From Denticeps clupeoides (Eukaryota; Chordata; Actinopteri; Clupeiformes; Denticipitidae), in the NCBI RefSeq assembly GCF_900700375.1, contig NC_041724.1, positions 19,697,922 to 19,761,921 on the forward strand: a stretch of DNA of 64,000 bases. The letters run 5' to 3'. The translations under genes were made by a program, and so were the position numbers. Under the pieces are notes generated by a model. That model saw only the letters and a list, made by a program, of their open reading frames with translations, was not told the DNA's origin and ran no database searches. Below are positions 44,558 through 54,595 of the stretch, in pieces (positions within the stretch are counted from its first letter, which is position 1; each line of letters starts with the position of its first letter).

Positions 44558-47500
44558 ATGGATCACGCAGCGACAGATGCACCGACCAGACCCACCAGAG
44601 TGAGTCGTCTCCCCCTCCACTTAGCAGAATATGAGGTTAGTTACTGTCCCTCAGATGCTCGCCCTCCAACGCCTTCCACCTGTTCTAATGACACACATGG
44701 AAGCAACACGAGGAAAACATCTCACAGTGCACGCACCTCTAGTTCACGATCCACAAGGAAGACATCTTGCTCTACTGGGTTCTATCCAGCTCAATCATTG
44801 TCCGCTGTACAAGCTGCATTCCTGGAGGAAAATATTAAACAGCATCAACTCCAGAACCTCCGTCAGGAGATGGAAGATGACCTACTGGCCGAATTACAAC
44901 ACCAACAGCTGCAGGCCCAAGTGAAAGCAGCGCAGCAGGCTCAAGAGGAGGCACTACAGGCCAGAGAGGCCTTAACTAAACGACCGGAGAGAAATCGTCG
45001 CTTGAAGCAAGCAGAGACTGATCTTCAGATTGCCAAACTTGTCACCTCAATGCTATCAGCAGACCCCAGTGCAGATACACTGGAACCCCCATCATCACCA
45101 GCAGCAGGCTTCAACCCCCATTTTCCTACTGGCGCACCACTCGGGACAGTAACACCTACACCACAGAGTCCGGTTAGGACACACCTCAATACACTGGCTG
45201 CAGTGCCACCGCCACTCACAGTTACCACAGCTATGACGTCAACCACTGTGAATACAATGGCGCTATCTTCAGCTGCACCTGCACAAGTTCCATTTGTAGT
45301 TTCCAGCACAATGAATCAGACACCATCATCATCTCTGGATCCACATACAGCAACAACAGCAGTAATTCCTTCCAGGGCTGAGGTGAGGTCACAACCCTGT
45401 CACAGCTTAGCAGCGCAGCACCCTGTACCCATCAGCACGCAGCCATGTGAGGTACCTTCTCCCTTTAACCCAGCATTACATGCTGCCACCTGGCAGCCAT
45501 CACCTAATCATTCAGTGCTACCCACATCAGGCCCTCAGCAGAGGCACACAGCACTAAATGACACAAATCACCATATCCCGATGTACCCAACAGTAGCGGT
45601 TCCCCAATCTGGCTTACCACCACAACCCGGAACAGAGCTACTACTGGCCTCAGCATATGGCATCCCAAGGCCCACACTGCCAGTGTTTGAGAGCGGCCGT
45701 GAAAGTGAGTTTACCCTCCTGAAAATGGCACTAGACAATCTGTTAAATGGCCATAGTCACCTCAGTGAGCAATACAAATATCAGGTGTTACTTAGTCACC
45801 TGAAACTTCCTAGTGCTGTTCAATTGGCAAAGGCTTACATGTACGATTCAAGCCCATATACTGCTGCACTCCAAGCACTGCAAGACAAATATGGCCAACC
45901 ACGACAGCTTGTCCAATCAGAGCTGGGTGCCATCCTGAACACTCCATCTCTCAGAATGGGCGACACAAATGCCTTTGACTCCTTCGCTTTGTCAGTTCAG
46001 TCACTAGTGGGCATGCTGCAGACTCTTGAAGGTCAAAATGGTTATGAACTCATGTGCGGCTCTCACGTGGACAGGCTGCTCTGCAAACTGCCACCTTCAT
46101 ACAGGGACAGTTTTGTTGAATTCTGTATCAACCGAGGCATCCTGCAGTCTGGTACAAACAGAACTTACACACTTCCTGACCTAGCTGCCTGGCTACAAAT
46201 TAAGTCACAGGCCAAGCGTATAGCCAGTTGTGCCACAGCACTCTCCCCAGGTGACCCTCCTAAATTCACCAAGAATGAGCGGAAGGGCCCATACCTCAAA
46301 GAGCGCTCAACACCTGTCTTGTTCACAGTTAAGGAAGCTACTCCAGCTGAGCCTGCTCATAGCAGGATCACCCCCAAACCCAAGCCTTACTGTCCTTACT
46401 GCGATAGCAGAGATCACTACCTCAACTACTGTGAGAATTTCAAGAAACTCAACACAAGACAAGTCATTGCCTGGATTAACGACCGTAAACGGTGCCAGAG
46501 GTGCGTGCGTAGCCATTCGATCGAAAGCTGCAACCTCAAACGGCCCTGCAAGATTTGTAAAGAGGTGCACCTTACTGTACTGCACCATGCCTTTCACGAT
46601 AGTTCAAGCACAGTTCTCATGGTGAGTTCACCAGACTCTAAGGTCTACCTTGACCGCCCGAACCGGTCCCAGAGAGTCATGCTTAAGGTTGTGAAGGTTC
46701 TCATCCACAACGGCCACTGGTCTATGGAGGCTTATGCTATCCTAGATGATGGCTCAGAAAGAACTATTGTTCTCTCACCTGTCGTACAGGACCTCAGGAT
46801 CAGTGGAACTCCTGAGACTCTCCCTCTTCAGACAGTCCACCAGAAGGTGAAGCAGCTACATGGCCGGACGGTCTCCTTTGAGGTCTCACCTATATCCAGG
46901 CCTACTGAGAAGCATAAAGTTTCAAATGCTTTCACAGCCAAAGAGTTAAGCCTAGCCAAACATGACTATCCTGTCGCAGCTCTCCAGAGAGCCTATCATC
47001 ATCTAAGTGGTCTTCCACTGCTTCCGGTAGAGCATGTGCAACCGTTGCTCCTCACTGGATCGGACATGCCACATCTACTTTCTCCCATTGAGCCCATTCG
47101 CCAAGGTCCAACCGGAGGGCCTATAGCAGTCTGCACTCGATTAGGCTGGTCACTCCAAGGTCCAATGATCCCCATTCAGAGCCCATGTAGTGGACATCAG
47201 CAGTGCCTGCATATTACCATGGCCTCAGCTGATGTTGAGCTACTCCAGCACGTACAACGCTTATGGCAGATGGATACAGTGCCTTTCTGTGCAAAAGAAG
47301 TAACCCGATCAAAGCTAGACCAGCAAGCTTACAACTTGTTGCAAACCACCACTACTCAAGTCAGTGTGGATGGCAGACAGCGCTATGCAACCCCGCTGCT
47401 TCGTCGCACTCCTATCAGTACCCGTCATGTACCAGAAGAAGCTGTTTTACCGAGTCTCCGCCGAATAGAACGCCAGCTCGATCGGGATCCACTTAAGGCC

Positions 47501-47634
47501 AAGGATTACTGCTCTGAAATTCTCAAGCTGGAGGAAGCAGGATACGTAACTAAAGTCTCACCAGAGGAAGCACGTAAGACTGCTGAATCGTGGTACATTA
47601 CCCACCATATGGTTCAACACAATGGCAAGAACAG
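44558..47634 (+). mobile_element. BEL/Pao element: Gag, protease and start of RT in one open frame
   Basis: An open frame of about 1025 codons. It starts after TGGATCACGC with a proline- and glutamine-rich region. A coiled coil follows (QHQLQNLRQEMEDDLLAELQ, about residues 95-165), then a Gag capsid-type domain (about 370-560; LLSHLKLPSAVQLAKAYMYD), cysteine-rich knuckles (about 610-680; CPYCDSRDHYLNYC, CQRCVRSHSIESC, CKICKEVHLTVLHH), the BEL-type protease (AILDDGSERTIVLSPVVQDL, about 728-747) and the approach to the reverse transcriptase (EEAGYVTKVSPEEARKTAES). It ends where the tRNA array begins, so RT, RNase H, integrase and the 3' LTR are absent here. It looks whole as far as it goes and is younger than the copy at 37-40 kb. 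Confidence 0.85.
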
Positions 47635-47795
47635 GTGAGCAGACGGTACCTTGAAGTTGCACATTGGTGGTGAACCTAGACTGAATGTCTTCTTACAGCT
47701 GTGAATTGCATCAAATGGCTGCTGAACATGCTGGGAACACAAGCATGTCTAGCATACATTTCTTGCTTAAGCGTCCAACAACAAACTTCAGGGTA

Positions 47796-47860
47796 AGGCC
47801 ACACTGAGTTTTGAACTCAGGTCATTAGATTCAGAGTGCTAACCATCGCAGCATGGAACC
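47796..47860 (-). pseudogene. Decayed tRNA-Gln-like segment (relic 1, unit 1)
   Basis: Minus strand: GGTTCCATGCTGCGATGG, TTAGCAC, then GAGTTCAAAACTC and GTGTGGCCT. The acceptor start, D-arm text and B-box are tRNA-Gln-like, but about seven bases of the anticodon arm are missing (65 nt against 72), so no anticodon loop can form. The same relic lies 161 bases into each unit. Confidence 0.75.
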
Positions 47861-47976
47861 CCATGACGTTTTTACTTAATGAGGTGACTTACCATTTCAC
47901 CAACAAGAAGACCAGCTCAGTAAGAAAATCCAAAGCACAGCCAGGCTTTTTCCATGAATTCAAGAAGAACAAGTAT

Positions 47977-48038
47977 GTGAACGGGCTTTGAACCGGAACA
48001 AGGAGATCCCATTGGCTTAAAGGGCAGACGTAGACGTC
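47977..48038 (-). pseudogene. Decayed tRNA-Ser-like segment (relic 2, unit 1)
   Basis: Minus strand: AAGCCAATGGGATCTCC followed by CCGGTTCAAAGCCCG, the serine-type variable arm and a B-box. The D arm is not recognisable. In units without the 11-bp deletion it is 73 nt. Its 3' part is one arm of the 24-base palindrome in B-type units. Confidence 0.5.
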
Positions 48039-48212
48039 AAAAACAAAGACGAGACAAAAGTGCAACTGTTAAGCTATTAATTCTTTTAGAAAGGCGTTCA
48101 TTTAAAGATATTAGTGGCTGATACATGCAAAGTTAGTGAAACAACATAAGTGAATGATTCCAAGAGGCATCAGTGGCTCATTTTTAGTTAATGAAAAAGT
48201 AGTTCCCTTTTC

Positions 48213-48294
48213 CGCTGCGAGCAGGGTTTGAACCTGCGCAGGGAGACCCCATTGGATTTCGAGTCCAACGCCTTAACCACTCGGCCATCGCAGC
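48213..48294 (-). tRNA. tRNA-Ser (CGA), unit 1
   Basis: It starts GCTGCGATGGCCGAGTGGTT (A-box TGGCCGAGTGG). The anticodon arm is TTGGA-CTCGAAA-TCCAA with anticodon CGA, followed by a long variable arm and the B-box GGTTCAAACCC. The acceptor stem GCTGCGA/TCGCAGC pairs fully, with discriminator G; 82 nt. It reads UCG. A TTTTT Pol III terminator begins 15 bases after the 3' end. Units 2, 3, 6 and 7 have identical copies. Confidence 0.97.
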
Positions 48295-48315
48295 TTTTAA
48301 ATAAAGAAAAAAAAA

Positions 48316-48394
48316 GCAACTCTGTGAGAAGGGGCTTGAATTTGCATCAGGAGACCGTCTTGAAGTCAATCATCTGATTGAGACATTTCTTGGC
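48316..48394 (-). pseudogene. Decayed class II (Ser/Leu-like) tRNA segment (relic 3, unit 1)
   Basis: Minus strand: TTGACTTCAAGACGGTCTCC, then GCAAATTCAAGCCCC, like the anticodon arm, variable arm and B-box of a serine or leucine tRNA. A run of nine T follows its 3' end, the remains of a terminator, and lies just upstream of tRNA-Ser. The acceptor stem no longer pairs. Confidence 0.5.
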
Positions 48395-48441
48395 ATTTTA
48401 ATGACTGCCATTCAATTGGTGAAGAGGGCAGTTCCTACAAA

Positions 48442-48523
48442 CACTGCAAGCAGTGATCAAGCATGTGCAAGAAGAGACCATTGATAATCAAATCCAACAC
48501 CTTAACCACTCTGCCATTGCAAC
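48442..48523 (-). pseudogene. Decayed tRNA-Ser-like gene with UGA anticodon (relic 4, unit 1)
   Basis: Minus strand: GTTGCAATGGCAGAGTGGTT then AAGGTGTTGGATTTGATTAT. The length is 82 nt, the same as the live serine gene. The acceptor stem GTTGCAA/TTGCAGT still pairs, with two G-T pairs. The anticodon loop would be TTTGATT (anticodon TGA), but the stem has an A-A mismatch and the B-box is changed to TGCTTGATC. It is probably dead or nearly so. Confidence 0.7.
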
Positions 48524-48863
48524 TAAATAGTGCTCGTGATTGTTTAAAAAAGAGAATAGCTTTCATATTAGTGAACTGGACATCCTGAAAGTGAACTTTG
48601 AATTCCATACAATCTCACTATAGAAGAGTAAAATGCTTAGACAAATATTATGAGCATTGTTAAAACCAGAAACTTGTTTTTTTCTCCATCAGTTTCAAAC
48701 TATATGGTAGGATTAAAAATGTATAAGTGAGAACATCATTGGAATTCATTTTTCAGATCACCTGAGATTTGATCTTGAAGTAATGGCAACATAACATTCA
48801 AGCCACATATGAATGAGTGGATTACATATTTTGCTTAAGCTTGAAACAATAAGCATGAACACA

Positions 48864-48935
48864 AGTTCTCACTGAGGCTTGAACTGTGATCAATGGATTT
48901 AGAGTGCTGATTGTTAAACGTTAAACCATGGAGCC
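48864..48935 (-). pseudogene. Decayed tRNA-Gln-like segment (relic 5, unit 1)
   Basis: Minus strand: GGCTCCATGGTTTAACGTTT, AATCAGCACTCTAAATCC, then CAGTTCAAGCCTC. It aligns with tRNA-Gln at start, D arm and B-box, but carries an insertion before GCACTCT and a gap in the anticodon loop. Confidence 0.65.
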
Positions 48936-49011
48936 CACAATAAACATCTTCTTACAGCTTTGAATTGCAAAACACATGCATTTAAATAAACTGCTTTTTG
49001 ACATTAAGTTA

Positions 49012-49083
49012 AGGTCCCACCGAGATTTGAACTCGGATCGCTGGATTCAAAGTCCAGCGTGCTAACCATTACACCATGGAACC
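49012..49083 (-). tRNA. tRNA-Gln (TTG), unit 1
   Basis: It starts GGTTCCATGGTGTAATGGTT. The anticodon arm is CTGGA-CTTTGAA-TCCAG (anticodon TTG), the T arm CCGAG-TTCAAAT-CTCGG, and the acceptor GGTTCCA/TGGGACC has one T-G pair; 72 nt, discriminator T. It reads CAA. Units 4, 6 and 8 are identical. The first run of four T downstream is about 40 bases away; only TTTATTT is nearer. Confidence 0.97.
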
Positions 49084-49097
49084 TACCCCTTAAGCAG

Positions 49098-49255
49098 GCA
49101 AGTGATTGTCATTGTGATAAACTGCAGAAAAAACCTGGAGCACACGCTGAAATGAGTCCTCTGGGTTTAACCCATCACCCTTAGTGAGTGTTGGGCAGCC
49201 ATGAAAGGCTTCCGGTGAGCAGACGGTACCTTGAAGTTGCACATTGGTGGTGAAC
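49098..49255 (-). mobile_element. Worn SINE family 1 piece across the unit 1/2 border
   Basis: GTGATTGTCATTGTGATAAA, ATGAGTCCTCTGGGTTTAAC, CCATCACCCTTAGTGAGTG, GGGCAGCCATGAAAGGCTTC and ACGGTACCTTGAAG follow the reversed SINE order of 3190-3418. It recurs at each border. Confidence 0.65.
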
Positions 49256-49525
49256 CTAGACTGAATGTCTTCTTACAGCTGTGAATTGCATCAAATGGCT
49301 GCTGAACATGCTGGGAACACAAGCATGTCTAGCATACATTTCTTGCTTAAGCGTCCAACAACAAACTTCAGGGTAAGGCCACACTGAGTTTTGAACTCAG
49401 GTCATTAGATTCAGAGTGCTAACCATCGCAGCATGGAACCCCATGACGTTTTAACTTAATGAGGTGACTTACCATTTCACCAACAAGAAGACCAGCTCAG
49501 TAAGAAAATCCAAAGCACAGCCAGG

Positions 49526-49549
49526 CCCGTTCACAAGTATGTGAACGGG
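49526..49549. repeat. 24-base perfect palindrome of B-type units
   Basis: A 10-bp stem with loop AGTA (11 bp if the outer G/C pair is counted). It replaces 25 bases of A-type sequence with 9. Other copies: 51101-51124, 52676-52699, 54252-54275, 57409-57432, 58985-59008. Confidence 0.9.
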
Positions 49550-49787
49550 CTTTGAACCGGAACAAGGAGATCCCATTGGCTTAAAGGGCAGACTCCCTAA
49601 GCACGTAGACGTCAAAAACAAAGACGAGACAAAAGTGCAACTGTTAAGCTATTAATTCTTTTAGAAAGGCGTTCATTTAAACATATTAGTGGCTGATACA
49701 TGCAAAGTTAGTGAAACAACATAAGTGAATGATTCCAAGAGGCATCAGTGGCTCATTTTTAGTTAATGAAAAAGTAGTTCCCTTTTC

Positions 49788-49869
49788 CGCTGCGAGCAGG
49801 GTTTGAACCTGCGCAGGGAGACCCCATTGGATTTCGAGTCCAACGCCTTAACCACTCGGCCATCGCAGC
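49788..49869 (-). tRNA. tRNA-Ser (CGA), unit 2
   Basis: Identical to the unit 1 copy. Confidence 0.97.
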
Positions 49870-50586
49870 TTTTAAATAAAGAAAAAAAAAGCAACTCTGT
49901 GAGAAGGGGCTTGAATTTGCATCAGGAGACCGTCTTGAAGTCAATCATCTGATTGAGACATTTCTTGGCATTTTAATGACTGCTATTCAATTGGTGAAGA
50001 GGGCAGTACCTACAAACACTGCAAGCAGTGATCAAGCATGTGCAAGAAGAGACCATTGATAATCAAATCCAACACCTTAACCACTCTGCCATTGCAACTA
50101 AATAGTGCTCGTGATTGTTTAAAAAAGAGAATAGCTTTCATATTAGTGAACTGGACATCCTGAAAGTGAACTTTGAATTCCATACAATCTCACTATAGAA
50201 GAGTAAAATGCTTAGACAAATATTATGAGCATTGTTAAAACCAGAAACTTGTTTTTTTCTCCATCAGTTTCAAACTATATGGTAGGATTAAAAATGTATA
50301 AGTGAGAACATCATTGGAATTCATTTTTCAGATCACCTGAGATTTGATCTTGAATTAATGGCAACATAACATTCAAGCCACATATGAATGAGTGGATTAC
50401 ATATTTTGCTTAAGCTTGAAACAATAAGCATGAACACAAGTTCTCACTGAGGCTTGAACTGTGATCAATGGATTTAGAGTGCTGATTGTTAAACGTTAAA
50501 CCATGGAGCCCACAATAAACATCTTCTTACAGCTTTGAATTGCAAAACACATGCATTTAAATAAACTGCTTTTTGACATTAAGTTA

Positions 50587-50658
50587 AGGTCCCACCGAGA
50601 TTTGAACTCGGATCGTTGGATTCAAAGTCCAGCGTGCTAACCATTACACCATGGAACC
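50587..50658 (-). tRNA. tRNA-Gln (TTG), unit 2
   Basis: As unit 1 except G43 to A, which leaves a C-A mismatch at the top of the anticodon stem. Units 3 and 7 share it. Confidence 0.9.
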
Positions 50659-51362
50659 TACCACTTAAGAAGGCAAGTGATTGTCATTGTGATAAACTGC
50701 AGAAAAAACCTGGAGCACACGCTGAAATGAGTCCTCTGGGTTTAACCCATCACCCTTAGTGAGTGTTGGGCAGCCATGAAAGGCTTCTGGTGAGCAGACG
50801 GTACCTTGAAGTTGCACATTGGTGGTGAACCTAGACTGAATGTCTTCTTACAGCTGTGAATTGCATCAAATGGCTGCTGAACATGCTGGGAACACAAGCA
50901 TGTCTAGCATACATTTCTTGCTTAAGCGTCCAACAACAAACTTCAGGGTAAGGCCACACTGAGTTTTGAACTCAGGTCATTAGATTCAGAGTGCTAACCA
51001 TCGCAGCATGGAACCCCATGACGTTTTTACTTAATGAGGTGACTTACCATTTCACCAACAAGAAGACCAGCTTAGTAAGAAAATCCAAAGCACAGCCAGG
51101 CCCGTTCACAAGTATGTGAACGGGCTTTGAACCGGAACAAGGAGATCCCATTGGCTTAAAGGGCAGACTCCCTAAGCACGTAGACGTCAAAAACAAAGAC
51201 GAGACAAAAGTGCAACTGTTAAGCTATTAATTCTTTTAGAAAGGCATTCATTTAAACATATTAGTGGCTGATACATGCAAAGTTAGTGAAACAACATAAG
51301 TGAATGATTCCAAGAGGCATCAGTGGCTCATTTTTAGTTAATGAAAAAGCAGTTCCCTTTTC

Positions 51363-51444
51363 CGCTGCGAGCAGGGTTTGAACCTGCGCAGGGAGACCCC
51401 ATTGGATTTCGAGTCCAACGCCTTAACCACTCGGCCATCGCAGC
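51363..51444 (-). tRNA. tRNA-Ser (CGA), unit 3
   Basis: Identical to the unit 1 copy. The flanking terminator is intact (GCTTTTTCATT on the minus strand). Confidence 0.97.
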
Positions 51445-52161
51445 TTTTAAATAAAGAAAAAAAAAGCAACTCTGTGAGAAGGGGCTTGAATTTGCATCAG
51501 GAGACCGTCTTGAAGTCAATCATCTGATTGAGACATTTCTTGGCATTTTAATGACTGCCATTCAATTGGTGAAGAGGGCAGTTCCTACAAACACTGCAAG
51601 CAGTGATCAAGCATGTGCAAGAAGAGACCATTGATAAACATATCCAACACCTTAACCACTCTGCCATTGCAACTAAATAGTGCTCGTGATTGTTTAAAAA
51701 AGAGAATAGCTTTTATATTAGTGAACTGGACATCCTGAATGTGAACTTTGAATTCCATACAATCTCACTATAGAAGAGTAAAATGCTTAGACAAATATTA
51801 TGAGCATTGTTAAAACCAGAAACTTGTTTTTTTCTCAATCAGTTTCAAACTATATGGTAGGATTAAAAATGTATAAGTGAGAACATCATTGGAATTAATT
51901 TTTCAGATCACCTGAGATTTGATCTTGAATTAATGGCAACATAACATTCAAGCCACATATGAATGAGTGGATTACATATTTTGCTTAAGCTTGAAACAAT
52001 AAGCATGAACACAAGTTCTCACTGAGGCTTGAACTGTGATCAATGGATTTAGAGTGCTGATTGTTAAACGTTAAACCATGGAGCCCACAATAAACATCTT
52101 CTTACAGCTTTGAATTGCAAAACACATGCATTTAAATAAACTGCTTTTTGACATTAAGTTA

Positions 52162-52233
52162 AGGTCCCACCGAGATTTGAACTCGGATCGTTGGATTCAA
52201 AGTCCAGCGTGCTAACCATTACACCATGGAACC
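52162..52233 (-). tRNA. tRNA-Gln (TTG), unit 3
   Basis: It has the same anticodon-stem change as unit 2. Confidence 0.9.
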
Positions 52234-52937
52234 TACCACTTAAGAAGGCAAGTGATTGTCATTGTGATAAACTGCAGAAAAAACCTGGAGCACACAATGT
52301 AATGAGTCCTCTGGGTTTAACCCATCACCCTTAGTGAGTGTTGGGCAGCCATGAAAGGCTTCCGGTGAGCAGACGGTACCTTGAAGTTGCACATTGGTGG
52401 TGAACCTAGACTGAATGTCTTCTTACAGCTGTGAATTGCATCAAATGGCTGCTGAACATGCTGGGAACACAAGCATGTCTAGCATACATTTCTTGCTTAA
52501 GCGTCCAACAACAAACTTCAGGGTAAGGCCAGACTGAGTTTTGAACTCAGGTCATTAGATTCAGAGTGCTAACCATCGCAGCATGGAACCCCATGACGTT
52601 TTTACTTAATGAGGTGACTTACCATTTCACCAACAAGAAGACCAGCTCAGTAAGAAAATCCAAAGCACAGCCAGGCCCGTTCACAAGTATGTGAACGGGC
52701 TTTGAACCGGAACAAGGAGATCCCATTGGCTTAAAGGGCAGACTCCCTAAGCACGTAGACGTCAAAAACAAAGACGAGACAAAAGTGCAACTGTTAAGCT
52801 ATTAATTCTTTTAGAAAGGCGTTCATTTAAACATATTAGTGGCTGATACATGCAAAGTTAGTGAAACAACATAAGTGAATGATTCCAAGAGGCATCAGTG
52901 GCTCATTTTTAGTTAATGAAAAAGTAGTTCCCTTTTC

Positions 52938-53019
52938 CGCTGCAAGCAGGGTTTGAACCTGGGCAGGGAGACCCCATTGGATTTCGAGTGCAACGCCTTA
53001 ACCACTCGGCCATCGCAGC
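52938..53019 (-). pseudogene. tRNA-Ser (CGA) copy with stem mismatches, unit 4
   Basis: The anticodon CGA is kept, but the anticodon stem has TTGCA opposite TCCAA, the T stem has CCAGG opposite CCTGC, and the acceptor has TTGCAGC (a G-T pair). Two mismatched stems make normal folding doubtful. Confidence 0.7.
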
Positions 53020-53736
53020 TTTTAAATAAAGAAAAAAAAAGCAACTCTGTGAGAATGGGCTTGAATTTGCGTCAGGAGACCGTCTTGAAGTAAATCATCT
53101 GATTGAGACATTTCTTGGCATTTTAATGACTGCCATTCAATTGGTGAAGAGGGCAGTTCCTACAAACACTGCAAGCAGTGATCAAGCATGTGCAAGAAGA
53201 GACCATTGATAATCAAATCCAACACCTTAACCACTCTGCCATTGCAACTAAATAATGCTCGTGATTGTTTAAAAAAGAGAATAGCTTTCATATTAGTGAA
53301 CTGGGCATCCTGAAAGTGAACTTTGAATTCCATACAATCTCACTATAGAAGAGTAAAATGCTTAGACAAATATTATGAGCATTGTTAAAACCAGAAACTT
53401 GTTTTTTTCTCCATCAGTTTCAAACTATATGGTAGGATTAAAAATGTATAAGTGAGAACATCATTGGAATTCATTTTTCAGATCACCTGAGATTTGATCT
53501 TGAATTAATGGCAACATAACATTCAAGCCACATATGAATGAGTGGATTACATATTTTGCTTAAGCTTGAAACAATAAGCATGAACACAAGTTCTCACTGA
53601 GGCTTGAACTGTGATCAATGGATTTAGAGTGCTGATTGTTAAACGTTAAACCATGGAGCCCACAATAAACATCTTCTTACAGCTTTGAATTGCAAAACAC
53701 ATGCATTTAAATAAACTGCTTTTTGACATTAAGTTA

Positions 53737-53808
53737 AGGTCCCACCGAGATTTGAACTCGGATCGCTGGATTCAAAGTCCAGCGTGCTAACCATTACACC
53801 ATGGAACC
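53737..53808 (-). tRNA. tRNA-Gln (TTG), unit 4
   Basis: Identical to the unit 1 copy. Confidence 0.97.
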
Positions 53809-54513
53809 TACCCCTTAAGCACGCAATTGATTGTCATTGTGATAAACTGCAGAAAAAAACCTGGAGCACATGCTGAAATGAGTCCTCTGGGTTTAACCCA
53901 TCACCCTTAGTGAGTGTTGGGCAGCCATGAAAGGCTTCCGGTGAGCAGACGGTACCTTGAAGTTGCACATTGGTGGTGAACCTAGACTGAATGTCTTCTT
54001 ACAGCTGTGAATTGCATCAAATGGCTGCTGAACATGCTGGGAACACAAGCATGTCTAGCATACATTTCTTGCTTAAGCGTCCAACAACAAACTTCAGGGT
54101 AAGGCCACACTGAGTTTTGAACTCAGGTCATTAGATTCAGAGTGCTAACCATCGCAGCATGGAACCCCATGACGTTTTTACTTAATGAGGTGACTTACCA
54201 TTTCACCAACAAGAAGACCAGCTTAGTAAGAAAATCCAAAGCACAGCCAGGCCCGTTCACAAGTATGTGAACGGGCTTTGAACCGGAACAAGGAGATCCC
54301 ATTGGCTTAAAGGGCAGACTCCCTAAGCACGTAGACGTCAAAAACAAAGACGAGACAAAAGTGCAACTGTTAAGCTATTAATTCTTTTAGAAAGGCGTTC
54401 ATTTAAACATATTAGTGGCTGATACATGCAAAGTTAGTGAAACAACATAAGTGAATGATTCCAAGAGGCATCAGTGGCTCATTTTTAGTTAATGAAAAAG
54501 TAGTTCCCTTTTC

Positions 54514-54595
54514 CGCTGCAAGCAGGGTTTGAGCCTGCGCAGGGAGACCCCATTGGATTTCAAGTCCAACGCCTTAACCACTCGGCCATCGCAGC
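54514..54595 (-). tRNA. tRNA-Ser with anticodon TGA, unit 5
   Basis: The anticodon arm is TTGGA-CTTGAAA-TCCAA: C34 has become T, giving TGA (reads UCA, still serine). The acceptor stem has one G-T pair. T54 of the T loop has become C (GGCTCAAAC), which weakens the B-box, so transcription may be reduced. The terminator is intact. Confidence 0.85.

Larger units (their letters stand above)
47635..49214. repeat. Array unit 1 (A-short, 1580 bp)
   Basis: It follows the BEL/Pao open frame directly. It has GCTTTTTCCATGAATTCAAG at the A/B site and lacks the 11 bases TCCCTAAGCAC. Confidence 0.9.
49215..50789. repeat. Array unit 2 (B, 1575 bp)
   Basis: It carries the perfect palindrome at 49526-49549 (CCCGTTCACA, AGTA, TGTGAACGGG) and has the 11-bp segment. 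Confidence 0.9.
50790..52364. repeat. Array unit 3 (B, 1575 bp)
   Basis: B palindrome and 11-bp segment present. It shares CACACAATGTAATGAG near its end with unit 7. Confidence 0.9.
52365..53940. repeat. Array unit 4 (B, 1576 bp)
   Basis: B palindrome and 11-bp segment present. Its serine tRNA is damaged. Confidence 0.9.

Noticed and set aside
45025-45309. Minus-strand frame of 94 codons
   Set aside because: Shadow of the BEL/Pao Gag region.
48184-48369. A 61-codon minus-strand frame repeated in units 1, 2, 3 and 6
   Set aside because: It runs straight through tRNA-Ser and its spacer, and its conservation is that of the array unit. It is not a protein.
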